A DNA stretch of 64,000 nucleotides. Origin: Sulfuricellaceae bacterium (GTDB lineage: Bacteria; Pseudomonadota; Gammaproteobacteria; Burkholderiales; Sulfuricellaceae). The stretch spans positions 1-64,000 of the forward strand of contig JAUYFQ010000001.1 in assembly GCA_030690895.1 (NCBI GenBank). The letters run 5' to 3'. Shown one piece after another: positions 1 to 10,150 of this stretch. The position numbers and the translations under genes were made by a program. The notes beneath the pieces are model-generated. The model saw only the letters and a program-made list of their open reading frames with translations, was not told the origin of the DNA and searched no databases. Each line of letters begins with the position of its first letter. Position 1 is the stretch's first letter.

Positions 1-755
1 GCGACGGTCGGCCTGGTCTTGTCCGGCCTGACCGGCCTGTGGTGGAATGCCAACGAATCCGGCTGGGGAATGAGCATCACCCGCGCGGATCCATGAATTT
101 TGCCGCCTGGTACACCTACGATGCCAGCGGGAAGCCGACCTGGTATGTCATGTCGTCGTGCCCGATGGTGGACAAGGCTTGCGCCGGCGATATTTATGAA
201 GTCAAAGGCGGCACTCCCTTGGGCGTAGCGTGGAAAGGCGGCTTGGCAGTCACCAAAGTGGGAACGGGCACGCTTGCCTTTACGGACACCGAAGTCGGTG
301 CGTTCAACTATACGTTGAATGGCGTCAGCGGCAGCCGCAACATCGCCCGTCAGCCCATCACGACACCACTGGATTCGTGGAACATGGATTATTCCGCGCT
401 GTGGTATGCCGCTCCTGCTGAATCCGAAGCAGGCTGGGGGATTGCGTTTACACACCAGAAAGGCGTGATTTTCGCCACCATGTTTACCTATGACGCCAGC
501 GGCAACCCGGTTTGGTATGTCGCTTCCAATTGCGTTCTAACGGGAAATACTTGTGCTGGCGACCTGTATCACGTCACCGGCGGAACTGCGCCGACCGTGA
601 CCTGGGCAGGCAAGCCTGCAGCCACCTCGATTGGCAATATCCGTGTCCGCTTCAACATCAATGCGGATGGCCTGAGCAGCGATCAAGGCGGCACGATGGA
701 TTACACCATCAATGGCGTATCGGGCAGCAAGGCGATTACCAAGCAGTTGTTTTAA
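1..755 (+). pseudogene. Secreted repeat-domain protein, 3' part, with an apparent frameshift
   Basis: This is the 3' part of a gene that begins before the window. The protein is built of about 110-residue repeats, each with W-containing ESGWG and YDASG-P-WYV motifs followed by a CAGD segment. Frame 1 reads through the first ESGWGMSIT up to about base 90 and then hits a stop. Homology to the second repeat (near bases 400-560) continues in frame 3 from about base 86 to the stop at 755. A single-base loss near 81-92 explains both frames, so the gene is either broken or carries a sequencing error at a GGATCC-containing spot. I know of no assigned function for this repeat type; it is common in predicted secreted proteins. 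Frame 3 alone offers an ATG at 39 but that removes half of the first repeat. Confidence 0.6.
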
Positions 756-763
756 GCGGCCTG

Positions 764-805
764 TTAGGTGCGAATACCCATGGGCACAAGTAAATTCGCA
801 CCTAC
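764..805. repeat. REP-like palindrome, family A (TAGGTGCGAAT)
   Basis: The inverted arms TTAGGTGCGAAT and ATTCGCACCTAC surround a short spacer. The same family recurs at 24163-24224, 51855-51933 and 58223-58283. The internal spacer of this copy matches that of the 51855 copy more than the other two, suggesting two sub-types. It sits in the tail of the preceding gene just before its terminator. Confidence 0.8.
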
Positions 806-833
806 AAAGCCCCGGCCTGAAACCGGGGCTTTT
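806..833 (+). terminator. Rho-independent terminator
   Basis: A GC-rich stem (AAAGCCCCGG pairing with CCGGGGCTTT) with a short CCTGAAA-type loop runs directly into a T-tract. It ends transcription of the repeat-domain gene that stops at 755. Confidence 0.85.
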
Positions 834-930
834 CTCATGATGGTGTTATACCTGTCTATTCCCCATGGTGATAATATGGCGAATGAACCTGGCCGAACTC
901 ATCTCCACTAATCGCTTTTTCGGGATCATC

Positions 931-2949
931 ATGAATTTTTCCTTCTCCCTTTTTTCATCCGTCTGGCTTCGCCCTCTACTGGCCGGATTGGCTTTCTTTT
1001 TATCCTCGCTGGCGACCGCCGAGGAAATCGCTTTTGACCACACGCTCAAGGATGGAATGACCGTCATCAACACGGTGCGCATCGTTGGATGGGCAAAGAC
1101 GCCATCATCGACAGGCAGTGTTGAGGTTTCCATTGATGGGGCATACATAGGCAAGGCGGCTTACCCGCTACCGCGCACGGATGTGCCAAATTCCGGGTTC
1201 ATTCTTGAGTTTGATAGCCTGGCGTTCAGCAATGGCCTGCGGACGGTCAAAGTGACATCCATGGATGCGCAGGGTAAAAAGATTGCCGACGCCTCGATCA
1301 AGCTCAATGTTGCCAATACGCCAGCCAAGGGCATGATCGAATCCCCTCTGTGGCGTGACCCGGCTTCCGGTGAAATCGGCGTCACAGGCTGGGCGCTGGG
1401 AAAGGGCGGGTTCAAAAAGCTTGAAGTGCTGATCAATGGACGCTACGCCGCTGATGCCGCATACGGCCTGCCCCGGAGCGACATTCAAAAATCATTTCCG
1501 GAGTATGGCATAGCAAACAGTGGCTTTCGCGCCGTGGTCAATCTGGATACGCTTGGCTTGGCTCGCGGTTATCATCGCATGACATTGGTTGGACTGGATT
1601 CGGAAGACACCCGCCTGCAAGTGGCCGAAAGTGAATTTTTCTATACCAGGGGTCATATCGGTCGCAATTATCTTGACCTTCCCACAATCAATGGCACGGC
1701 TTCAGGAGTTGGAAATTTGCGCGTAGCCGGGTGGTCGGAGGGCGAATCCCCCGCTGCCCGTGTTGATATATACATCGATGATCGACATGTTGGCGGGGCA
1801 GACAAAGTCAACATTGCGCGCCCGGATGTGCCGCCTGTCTATCCTGGAGCCGTCAATGTCGCTGCTTTTGATGTTTCCATTCCCACTACGCAGCTTGCCT
1901 CTGGCAAGCACCGCATCGTTGCCATCATTACGGACAGAAATGGACAACGCGCCAACGTGGACGTATTCACAGGGCCAGTCAGCTTCACGATCGACAAGTC
2001 TGACAAGTTATTCGGGGTTCACCTCAGGCCGACCAACACCTACGGCAGCACAATTGCCGACTACACCAGAGATATTGGGATCGCGCCAAAAATCGTGATG
2101 TATTTTCAGCCTTGGCGCATTGTAAACGGGAGTTGCTCGACTTTTAACGAGTTCCCATACCTGCCGGGCAGTGTTGCAAACGCCAATGCCATTCCGATGA
2201 TTACCTGGGAGCCGCATCAGGATGGACTTGGCGCGGGTAATGCAGCCAAATTTTCGTATGCCAGCATTCTGGCGGGCGCGCATGATGACTGCATCAATCT
2301 AACTGCCAGAGAAATCCGTAATTTTGGCAGCCCGGTCATGATTCGGTTTGCTCATGAAATGAACGGTCAAAGCAACACCTGGACGGGCATCATCAACGGC
2401 AATAACCCTGCCGGCTATGTCCAGGTTTTCCGCAAAGTGGTCGATATGTTCAAGGCCGCAGGCGTCACCAATGCCCGCTTTCTCTGGTCGCCCGATCATG
2501 CATCGCCACCTGAAGTGGCTGCTCCATCCAACGAGATCCGCAACTATTATCCTGGAGACGGCTATGTGGATTTGATTGGCGTATCAGGCTACAACTGGGG
2601 TAATGATCCATTGCGAGGCGGCGGTTGGGTAAGCGGTGAACAGGTTTTCAAAAACTTCCTGCAAACCATGGTTCGTACTTACCCTGGAAAGGCAGTTATG
2701 GTGACAGAAATTGGAAGCGTGCCGAGTTATGGTAGCAATAGTCGGAGCCAGTGGTACAGCGACACGATTCGCTACCTGGCGAGTCGTCCAGAGGTTAAAG
2801 GACTGGTTTGGTTTAATGATTATGCCTTCGCGCAAACGAACCAGGCTGACTTCCGTTTCTCTGATACGGCAGGCTTTCCCGCTGTAAACTCGGCGGAAAA
2901 AACCTTGATGAAACAACTTATTGGCGAATATCAAGGCACTCAAAATTAG
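931..2949 (+). CDS. Secreted glycoside hydrolase family 26 (beta-mannanase-like) protein
   Basis: The protein of 672 residues begins with a signal peptide ending near LATA-EE. About 370 residues of repeated beta-sandwich-like modules follow, each with a 'V-GWA/S...V-V-IDG-Y-G-A...R-DV' pattern, and then a C-terminal TIM-barrel of the GH26 type. The acid/base is expected at E476 in RFAHEMNG, and the nucleophile at E593 in VTEIGS. Family members cleave beta-1,4-mannan or related glucans outside the cytoplasm. An upstream in-frame ATG at 865 exists, but 931 places the hydrophobic signal correctly. The N-terminal module resembles those in the 988-residue protein at 46623-49589. Exact substrate is unknown; bacterial GH26 domains also occur in exopolysaccharide turnover. 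Confidence 0.8.
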   Translation: MNFSFSLFSSVWLRPLLAGLAFFLSSLATAEEIAFDHTLKDGMTVINTVRIVGWAKTPSSTGSVEVSIDGAYIGKAAYPLPRTDVPNSGFILEFDSLAFSNGLRTVKVTSMDAQGKKIADASIKLNVANTPAKGMIESPLWRDPASGEIGVTGWALGKGGFKKLEVLINGRYAADAAYGLPRSDIQKSFPEYGIANSGFRAVVNLDTLGLARGYHRMTLVGLDSEDTRLQVAESEFFYTRGHIGRNYLDLPTINGTASGVGNLRVAGWSEGESPAARVDIYIDDRHVGGADKVNIARPDVPPVYPGAVNVAAFDVSIPTTQLASGKHRIVAIITDRNGQRANVDVFTGPVSFTIDKSDKLFGVHLRPTNTYGSTIADYTRDIGIAPKIVMYFQPWRIVNGSCSTFNEFPYLPGSVANANAIPMITWEPHQDGLGAGNAAKFSYASILAGAHDDCINLTAREIRNFGSPVMIRFAHEMNGQSNTWTGIINGNNPAGYVQVFRKVVDMFKAAGVTNARFLWSPDHASPPEVAAPSNEIRNYYPGDGYVDLIGVSGYNWGNDPLRGGGWVSGEQVFKNFLQTMVRTYPGKAVMVTEIGSVPSYGSNSRSQWYSDTIRYLASRPEVKGLVWFNDYAFAQTNQADFRFSDTAGFPAVNSAEKTLMKQLIGEYQGTQN

Positions 2950-2960
2950 GGAAGTTTGTT

Positions 2961-3022
2961 GATCGCGGGTAAATCCGCTCTTACAAAATCAATGGGTTGT
3001 AGGAGCGGGTTTACCCGCGATG
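2961..3022. repeat. REP-like palindrome, family B (GCGGGTTTACCCGCGAT)
   Basis: The inverted arms GATCGCGGGTAAATCCGCTC and GAGCGGGTTTACCCGCGATGG are separated by a short spacer containing TTGTAG. It occupies the gap between the GH26 gene and algH. It is followed by CAGCGTCTCCCTAAA, which is also part of the element at 31588-31703. Confidence 0.75.
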
Positions 3023-3112
3023 GCAATAAAACAGCGTCTCCCTAAATCCGCAGCTCCTTCTGCTCTTGCCGGCATCTCGCGTCTGGATGGAATATCCGGG
3101 ATAATGCGAGTC

Positions 3113-3673
3113 ATGCAAAGCATCAACCTCACCCACCATTTTCTGATCGCCATGCCGGCCATGGCCGATCCGAATTTTGCCCGGACGCTGATCTACATCT
3201 GCGAGCACAATGAGCAGGGCGCGCTGGGGGTTGTTATTAACCGGCGTATCGAGCTGGATTTCAAGACCTTGTTTGATCAGATCAAGATTCCCCTGGAGTC
3301 TGCCGAACTGGCCGAGATGTCGGTTCATTATGGTGGCCCGGTGCAGATGGATCGCGGCTTTGTTCTGCACCAGCCCTGCGGTGACTGGAGTTCCAGCCTC
3401 AAGGTGACGGATGGGATTGCCTTGACCACTTCCAGGGATATTCTTGAAGCCGTCGGGCGTGGAGAGGAGCCGCACCGGCTATTCATGACACTCGGCTATG
3501 CCGGGTGGGATGCTGGCCAGCTTGAACATGAGTTGGTTCAGAATGCCTGGCTGACCGTCCCCGCCGATTCCCGGCTGATTTTTGATGAGCCGGTCGAAAC
3601 GCGATTCGCCGCTGCCATGGCGATGCTCGGTATCGATTTTGCCAGCTTGTCGGATGTGGCGGGTCATGCCTGA
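3113..3673 (+). CDS. algH: YqgE/AlgH family protein
   Basis: This 186-residue protein matches the UPF0301/AlgH family along its length, with the typical opening [15 protein letters not shown], the [16 protein letters not shown] segment and a conserved HYGGPV. The biochemical role of the family is not settled; in Pseudomonas, algH was linked to transcriptional control of alginate genes. I chose the ATG at 3113 because family members begin MQS-NLT; ATG 3104 and an upstream start at 3020 are also open in frame. The stop overlaps the start of ruvX, the usual betaproteobacterial arrangement with the pyr genes next. Confidence 0.9.
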   Translation: MQSINLTHHFLIAMPAMADPNFARTLIYICEHNEQGALGVVINRRIELDFKTLFDQIKIPLESAELAEMSVHYGGPVQMDRGFVLHQPCGDWSSSLKVTDGIALTTSRDILEAVGRGEEPHRLFMTLGYAGWDAGQLEHELVQNAWLTVPADSRLIFDEPVETRFAAAMAMLGIDFASLSDVAGHA

Positions 3674-4142
3674 ACCTCTTCTTGATTTACCCGCTTCGTC
3701 TCACCACACTGCACTGGCTTTTGATTTCGGCCTTCGCCGCATTGGCGTGGCGGTGGGCGATACTCTGGTCGGTGTGGCACACCCTGTGCAGACAATAGAC
3801 GGCGAGGGCAATGCACTTCGATTCGGCATCATCGAGACGCTGATTCGGGAGTGGCAACCGAGCGTGCTGGTGGTGGGCGTTCCGTTTCACCTGGATGGCG
3901 CCGAACATGAAATGACGCTGCGGTGCCGTCGTTTTTCCCGGCAACTGGAAGGACGCTTCAATCTCCCCGTGGTGCTGGTGGATGAGCGTCTGAGCTCTGA
4001 CGCTGCCAGTCTGGTGCTGGCAGAGTCCGGCATTAAAGGCAGGCGACAGAAGCCGGTGCTGGATCAGGTGGCGGCGCAGTTGATACTTCAAACTTATCTG
4101 GACGAACAACACAAGGGCATCTCTAGAAATTCAAAGTTCTAA
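3666..4142 (+). CDS. ruvX: Putative pre-16S rRNA nuclease / Holliday junction resolvase-like RuvX (YqgF)
   Basis: The protein has the RNase H-like fold signature of Yqg[16 protein letters not shown] with the first catalytic aspartate, a central [10 protein letters not shown] segment, VDERLSS, and a late [13 protein letters not shown]. The family takes part in 16S rRNA 5' maturation. ATG 3666 overlaps the algH stop. The last residues (KGISRNSKF) and the stop codon are encoded by the left arm of the MITE-like element at 4113-4314, so the natural C-terminus has been replaced or extended by roughly nine residues. The catalytic core is intact, so function is probably retained. Confidence 0.92.
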   Translation: MPEPLLDLPASSHHTALAFDFGLRRIGVAVGDTLVGVAHPVQTIDGEGNALRFGIIETLIREWQPSVLVVGVPFHLDGAEHEMTLRCRRFSRQLEGRFNLPVVLVDERLSSDAASLVLAESGIKGRRQKPVLDQVAAQLILQTYLDEQHKGISRNSKF

Positions 4143-4314
4143 GTAAGACAAGGCGCGAGCAAAAAATTGCGACGCCGTCGCGCCACTGTTCCGGCTTTAG
4201 CCGGTTACAGTGGCGGTGATGCCCTTCACGGGTGCATATGTTTGATATGTAAGGAGTGATTTTTTGTGCGCAAAGCAGTATTACAACGAAATTTGGATTT
4301 TTAGAGGTGCCCTC
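4113..4314. mobile_element. MITE-like element between ruvX and pyrR
   Basis: The outer arms AGGGCATCTCTAGAAATTC (from 4113) and its near reverse complement ending TTTTTAGAGGTGCCCT (to 4314) match at about 19 of 22 positions. Weaker pairing continues for roughly 50 bases on each side. Inside is a hairpin at 4182-4214 (GCCACTGT pairing with ACAGTGGC, plus CCGGC with GCCGG). There is no room for a transposase, so it would have to move in trans. The left arm supplies the end of ruvX, and the right arm supplies the GAGGTG just upstream of the pyrR ATG. No clear target-site duplication was seen. Confidence 0.7.
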
Positions 4315-4315
4315 A

Positions 4316-4810
4316 ATGCAAAACCTTGATGCGGAGCGTTTGGTGCTGGAGATGGCCGAGCGGCTCAGGCCTTTTGTGACCGATAAAAGCGCGATAGTAG
4401 GCATTCACACTGGCGGCGCATGGCTGGCGGAAAAACTGCGCCCTTTGCTGGGTGCATCGCTTCCCATGGGGATGCTGGATGTCTCGTTTTATCGCGACGA
4501 TTTTGGTCGCGCGGGTCTGCACCCGGATATTGAACCCTCTGAAATTGCTTTCGATGTAAGCGGTCGGGACATCATTTTGATTGACGATGTCCTGTTCACC
4601 GGACGCAGCGTGCGCGCCGCCATGAATGAATTATTCGATTATGGACGACCGGCCAGCATCATCCTGGCAGTGCTGGTGGATCGTGGCGGACGAGAACTGC
4701 CCATTTCGGCTCAGGTCACGGGCATGACCATGGCGCTGGATGCTTCTCAGAACATCAAGTTAAGTCGCAACGATCAGGGTGAGCTTGCGCTCACTTTGTT
4801 TGATAAATAG
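4316..4810 (+). CDS. pyrR: Bifunctional pyr operon regulator / uracil phosphoribosyltransferase PyrR
   Basis: The 164-residue protein has the PRPP-binding motif IILIDDVLFTGRS and the MLDVSFYRDDF and VLVDRGGRELPI segments of PyrR. In Gram-positives PyrR attenuates pyr mRNA when bound to UMP; in many proteobacteria only the phosphoribosyltransferase activity is certain. The ATG at 4316 is preceded by GAGGTG, which lies in the repeat arm of the MITE-like element, so that element now provides the translation signal. pyrB follows nine bases downstream. Confidence 0.93.
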   Translation: MQNLDAERLVLEMAERLRPFVTDKSAIVGIHTGGAWLAEKLRPLLGASLPMGMLDVSFYRDDFGRAGLHPDIEPSEIAFDVSGRDIILIDDVLFTGRSVRAAMNELFDYGRPASIILAVLVDRGGRELPISAQVTGMTMALDASQNIKLSRNDQGELALTLFDK

Positions 4811-4819
4811 GGGTAGAGG

Positions 4820-5785
4820 ATGGCATTTTTGAACCAGAATCCACAGCTCAACCAGCACGGCGAGTTGCAGCACCTGCTGACCATTGAGGGCTTGAATGCA
4901 TCGATTTTGCGCCATATTCTCGACACGGCGGAATCCTTTGTCAGCGTCTCCGAGCGCGAAGTCAAAAAGGTCCCCTTGCTGCGCGGCATCTCGATCTTCA
5001 ATCTGTTTTTTGAGTCCAGCACCCGCACCCGCACCACCTTCGAGATCGCCGCCAAACGGCTCTCGGCGGACGTGTTCAACCTGAATATCAGCGCATCTGC
5101 CCAGTCCAAGGGGGAAACCGTGCTGGATACCGTCGATAACCTGGCGGCCATGCAGGCGGACATGTTCATCGTGCGTCACGCCCAGTCCGGCGCGGCGCAC
5201 TTCATCGCGAAGCATGTCGCCCCCCATATTCACGTCATCAACGCCGGAGATGGCCGTCACGCGCATCCCACGCAGGGTTTGCTGGACATGTTCACGATCC
5301 GGCATTTCAAGAAAGAATTCCATAATCTGCGCGTGGCGATCGTGGGTGATGTCCTGCATTCTCGCGTGGCGCGCTCCCAGATTCACGCCCTGACCACCCT
5401 GGGCGTGCCCGAGGTCCGGGTGATTGCGCCCAAGACCCTGCTGCCGAGCAAGGTCGAGCGCATGGGTGTGCAGGTGTATCACGACATGGCGCTGGGCCTC
5501 AAGAATGTGGACGTGGTCATCATGCTGCGTCTGCAGAACGAGCGCATGCGCGGTGCGCTGTTGCCCTCGGCGCAGGAATATTTCAAATCCTATGGTCTGA
5601 CCATGGACAAACTGTCGCTCGCAAAACCCGATGCCATCGTGATGCACCCTGGCCCCATGAACCGTGGCGTGGAAATTGACTCCGACGTAGCTGATGGCGC
5701 GCAGTCCGTCATTCTGCCCCAGGTCACCTTCGGGATTGCAGTGCGCATGGCGGTGATGAGCATTCTGGCGGGGAACAAGCAATGA
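4820..5785 (+). CDS. pyrB: Aspartate carbamoyltransferase catalytic subunit
   Basis: This enzyme condenses carbamoyl phosphate with aspartate in pyrimidine synthesis. The 321-residue protein shows the carbamoyl-phosphate motif [13 protein letters not shown], the loop with SAQSKGET, the [11 protein letters not shown] motif and the late [21 protein letters not shown] sequence precedes the ATG. No pyrI-type regulatory subunit is present. Instead the downstream dihydroorotase homologue at 7153 is the expected structural partner, as in Pseudomonas-type ATCase. The stop overlaps the start of the restriction enzyme gene by four bases (ATGA). Confidence 0.96.
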   Translation: MAFLNQNPQLNQHGELQHLLTIEGLNASILRHILDTAESFVSVSEREVKKVPLLRGISIFNLFFESSTRTRTTFEIAAKRLSADVFNLNISASAQSKGETVLDTVDNLAAMQADMFIVRHAQSGAAHFIAKHVAPHIHVINAGDGRHAHPTQGLLDMFTIRHFKKEFHNLRVAIVGDVLHSRVARSQIHALTTLGVPEVRVIAPKTLLPSKVERMGVQVYHDMALGLKNVDVVIMLRLQNERMRGALLPSAQEYFKSYGLTMDKLSLAKPDAIVMHPGPMNRGVEIDSDVADGAQSVILPQVTFGIAVRMAVMSILAGNKQ

Positions 5786-6462
5786 GCGATGAGTTCAAGC
5801 GATATATCCCGCAAGATATTCTGGCTTTGTACGAAGTGCATAATTTTCGTCACGCCGCAGAAGTTTTGGCTACAGGATGTGCCGCAGAATTAGATGAAAT
5901 ATTCGATGCCTTGCGGAATTTCAAATTAAGCACGGCTGATATTTTGAAACCTGGCGGCAATGAATCTGATATTCCCAAGCGTATTTCCGCGCTGTTGCGA
6001 CCCAAAGGGTGGTACGAAACACGGATCAGGGGGGATTTGGTCATTACCAGCGAAGTGCATTTGGATGGTGTTGGCACAGACGGTCGCAGTCAAGAGAGGA
6101 AAATCAAGACTGAAACGCTGACGCGCGAAAATTTTCTGGATGGCCATAAAGTTGACTATGTAAAAAATGCAGTGGCTTTCGATTTGGAGTGGAATAGCAA
6201 GGATCAAACTTTTGATCGGGATTTGTATGCATTCAGGGCATTTTCCGAGTGCGGTTTGATTAGTGCAGCCATATTGCTGACTCGTAGCGCCGAGTTAAAC
6301 AAGGTCTTTGATAGCCTGGGTGTCAAGACCAAGTATGGGGCAAGCACTACCTGGATGGGCAAGCTATTGTATCGACTCAATGCAGGACGCCATGGCGGTT
6401 GTCCTGTGTTGGTTTTTGGCATAACGCCAAGGCTGATTACCGATTGGAAAAGTGATGAGTAA
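5782..6462 (+). CDS. BglII/BstYI-family type II restriction endonuclease
   Basis: The 226-residue protein matches the BglII-type restriction enzyme family best. The key stretch is residues 125-150, with VDYVKN, the acidic [10 protein letters not shown] and [11 protein letters not shown], which is the core carrying the metal-binding acidic residues. A GTSR-like late segment ([18 protein letters not shown]) fits the same family. Family members cut AGATCT or RGATCY; the exact site here is not deducible by eye. The gene overlaps the end of pyrB and the start of the methyltransferase, forming a restriction-modification pair inside the pyr operon. Codon and base use look more AT-rich than in pyrB, which suggests acquisition. 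Confidence 0.8.
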   Translation: MSDEFKRYIPQDILALYEVHNFRHAAEVLATGCAAELDEIFDALRNFKLSTADILKPGGNESDIPKRISALLRPKGWYETRIRGDLVITSEVHLDGVGTDGRSQERKIKTETLTRENFLDGHKVDYVKNAVAFDLEWNSKDQTFDRDLYAFRAFSECGLISAAILLTRSAELNKVFDSLGVKTKYGASTTWMGKLLYRLNAGRHGGCPVLVFGITPRLITDWKSDE

Positions 6463-7138
6463 ACCCCAGAATGACGCAGCTCAAGACCTTCTTGCCAAAT
6501 ATGCGGGGCAAAAATTCAAGACGATCCTGGCTGATCCTCCATGGCAATTTCAAAACAGAACCGGAAAAATGGCGCCGGAGCATAAGCGTCTGAATCGGTA
6601 TAGCACGATGAATTTGCCCGATATTCTGAATTTGCCAGTCGGAGAATTAGCGGATGAAACTGCGCACCTTTATCTCTGGGTGCCCAATGCGTTGCTGCCA
6701 GAAGGAATCAAAGTTCTGGAAGCTTGGGGGTTTGCTTATAAAACCAACCTGGTTTGGCACAAGGTGCGCAAAGATGGTGGGCCGGATGGTCGAGGGGTGG
6801 GATTTTACTTCCGCAACACGACAGAGCTGATTTTATTTGGGGTGCGCGGGAAGAATGCCAGAACGCAGGCTCCTGGACGAACCCAGGTAAACATCATCCG
6901 AACTCAGAAACGCGAGCACTCGCGCAAGCCGGATGAAACTTACGAAATCATCGAGGCATGTAGCCCTGGCCCCTATTTGGAATTGTTTGCCCGTGGCGCC
7001 CGGCAGGGGTGGTCAGCTTGGGGCGATCAGTCGGACGACTATTTTCCTGACTGGCCAACTTATTCGAATCATTCAATGGCTGACGTGGCTCAAACAACGC
7101 TATTTTCCAATGTCGGCGAATATTGTTGTATCAAGTAG
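6455..7138 (+). CDS. MT-A70 family DNA N6-adenine methyltransferase (partner of the BglII-like enzyme)
   Basis: The 227-residue protein has the DPPW catalytic motif (ILADPPWQF, near residue 30), and the later HLYLWVPN, NLVWHK and NTTELILFGVRG segments of the MT-A70 family. It transfers a methyl group from SAM to adenine N6. Its overlap with the endonuclease gene makes it the likely protective methylase for the same site. ATG 6455 is preferred over GTG 6452. It ends 14 bases before the dihydroorotase-like gene, so the pyr operon probably reads through the pair. Confidence 0.88.
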   Translation: MSKPQNDAAQDLLAKYAGQKFKTILADPPWQFQNRTGKMAPEHKRLNRYSTMNLPDILNLPVGELADETAHLYLWVPNALLPEGIKVLEAWGFAYKTNLVWHKVRKDGGPDGRGVGFYFRNTTELILFGVRGKNARTQAPGRTQVNIIRTQKREHSRKPDETYEIIEACSPGPYLELFARGARQGWSAWGDQSDDYFPDWPTYSNHSMADVAQTTLFSNVGEYCCIK

Positions 7139-7152
7139 CGGAATCAATAAAT

Positions 7153-8433
7153 ATGAAAATCCATATCAAGAATGGTCGACTGATCGACCCCGTGGCAGGC
7201 ACAGAAACCAGTCAGGATGTATTTATTGCTGCTGGCAAGGTGGTCGGAATGGGCGGCATGCCCGGCGACTTTCATGCGAATCGGGTGATCGATGCCAGCG
7301 GTCTGGTGGTGTGTCCGGGGTTTGTCGATCTGTCCGCGCGTCTGCGCGAGCCGGGCTTTGAATATCTGGCCACGCTGGAATCTGAAATGCAGGCCGCTGT
7401 GGCCGGTGGCGTCACTTCGCTGGTGTGCCCGCCGGATACCGACCCGCCATTGGACGAGCCGGGTCTGGTGGAAATGCTCCGCCATCGGGCCAAGAACCTC
7501 AACCAGGCGCGTGTCTTCCCGCTGGGCGCCTTGACGCAGAAACTGGAAGGGCAGCGCCTGACCGAAATGGCAGAACTCCACGATGCAGGCTGCGTGGCTT
7601 TTTCGCAAGCCGATGCACCCTTGACGGACAGCAATGTCATGTTGCGTGCCATGCAGTATGCCTCGACCTTCAATTTCACCGTCTGGCTACGCCCGCAGGA
7701 CTCCTTCCTTGCCCGGGATGGCGTGGCACACGACGGGGAGGTTGCCTCCCGGCTGGGCTTGTCAGGCATTCCGGCGTGCGCGGAAACCATTGCCATCTCC
7801 AAAATCCTGCTCCTGATGAAGGAGACGGGTGCAAAAGTCCACTTGTGTCGCCTGTCAACGCACGATGGCGTGGAGATGGTGCGCGAGGCGAAAAAAGGCG
7901 GCCTGCCGCTTAGTTGCGATATCGGCGTGCACCACGCGCACATGTCCGAAATGGATATCGGCTATTTCGATTCCAATTGCCACCTGATTCCCCCATTCAG
8001 AAGCTTGCGGGATCGCGATGCCCTGAGAGCAGGCTTGGTGGATGGCGCCATTGACGCCATTTGTTCGGATCACTCGCCCGTGGACGACGATGCGAAACTG
8101 TTGCCCTTCGCCGAGGCCGAGGCGGGGGTGACCGGTTTGGAATTGCTGCTGCCCCTGACCCTGAAATGGGCCAGGGAAATGGGGGTCGGTTTGCCCCAGG
8201 CCATCGCCAGAATCACCACCGAGCCTGCTCGCATTCTGGGGCGCAACAAAGGCGTGCTGGCTGTGGGACTGAATGCCGATCTGTGCATTTTCGACCCGGA
8301 CGAATACTGGAAAATCCTGCCGAAATCCCTCAAAAGCCAGGGGAAAAATACGCCTTTTTTGAATGCCGAATTGGCAGGACGGGTTCGCTATACGCTGGTG
8401 GAAGGGCATGTGGTTTACGAGCGAAGCGCGTAG
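7153..8433 (+). CDS. pyrC: Dihydroorotase-like protein PyrC' (likely catalytically inactive ATCase partner)
   Basis: The 426-residue protein aligns with type I dihydroorotases over its length (amidohydrolase fold, CPGFVDL...LREPG, DHSPVDDD, NADLCIFDP). The first metal-binding His-x-His that normally follows CPGFVD is replaced by S61-A62-R63, and the usual His in the VHLC-LST strand is changed too. Family knowledge: such pseudo-dihydroorotases (PyrC'/PyrX) assemble with PyrB and are needed for ATCase structure, while a separate active pyrC supplies the reaction. The location downstream of pyrB fits this. Only the R-M pair separates the two genes. ATG 7153 gives the family-like N-terminus MKIHIKNGRLIDP. 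Confidence 0.9.
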   Translation: MKIHIKNGRLIDPVAGTETSQDVFIAAGKVVGMGGMPGDFHANRVIDASGLVVCPGFVDLSARLREPGFEYLATLESEMQAAVAGGVTSLVCPPDTDPPLDEPGLVEMLRHRAKNLNQARVFPLGALTQKLEGQRLTEMAELHDAGCVAFSQADAPLTDSNVMLRAMQYASTFNFTVWLRPQDSFLARDGVAHDGEVASRLGLSGIPACAETIAISKILLLMKETGAKVHLCRLSTHDGVEMVREAKKGGLPLSCDIGVHHAHMSEMDIGYFDSNCHLIPPFRSLRDRDALRAGLVDGAIDAICSDHSPVDDDAKLLPFAEAEAGVTGLELLLPLTLKWAREMGVGLPQAIARITTEPARILGRNKGVLAVGLNADLCIFDPDEYWKILPKSLKSQGKNTPFLNAELAGRVRYTLVEGHVVYERSA

Positions 8434-8507
8434 GCGCTCACTTCTGTTTTTTAGCCCGCGCTTGCATATATATGGGGCGACAGGCGAAAATATCCCACCT
8501 CTCATAA

Positions 8508-10030
<1,523 letters not shown>

Positions 10031-10044
<14 letters not shown>

Positions 10045-10125
10045 CGAGCCAGCGTCCCTCTCTCCCTCTGGGAGAGAGTTAGGAGAGAGGGAAACTGTCG
10101 CACCCAAAGGGTGTGACAGTTGGAA
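10031..10125 (-). repeat. Composite palindromic element, family C, reverse orientation
   Basis: On the minus strand the order is an outer inverted pair (AACTGTC...CACCC and GGGTGCGACAGTT), a pyrimidine/purine stem (CTCTCCCAGAGGGAGAG) and a terminal GGCTCGCTACGCGAG palindrome. The same three-part layout is seen at 21341-21462, 22564-22680 and 30855-30997, and partly at 50190-50285. Together with about 25 more bases it fills the gap before slmA. Confidence 0.75.
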
Positions 10126-10150
10126 AAATTAAAAATGAGAGGAATGTGAC

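Noticed and set aside
4182-4214. Hairpin upstream of pyrR as a PyrR-dependent attenuator
   Set aside because: It lies inside the MITE-like element, lacks a following T-tract and has no alternative antiterminator pairing that I can see.
7153-8433. Functional dihydroorotase
   Set aside because: The first metal-binding motif is missing, so the non-catalytic PyrC' class fits better.
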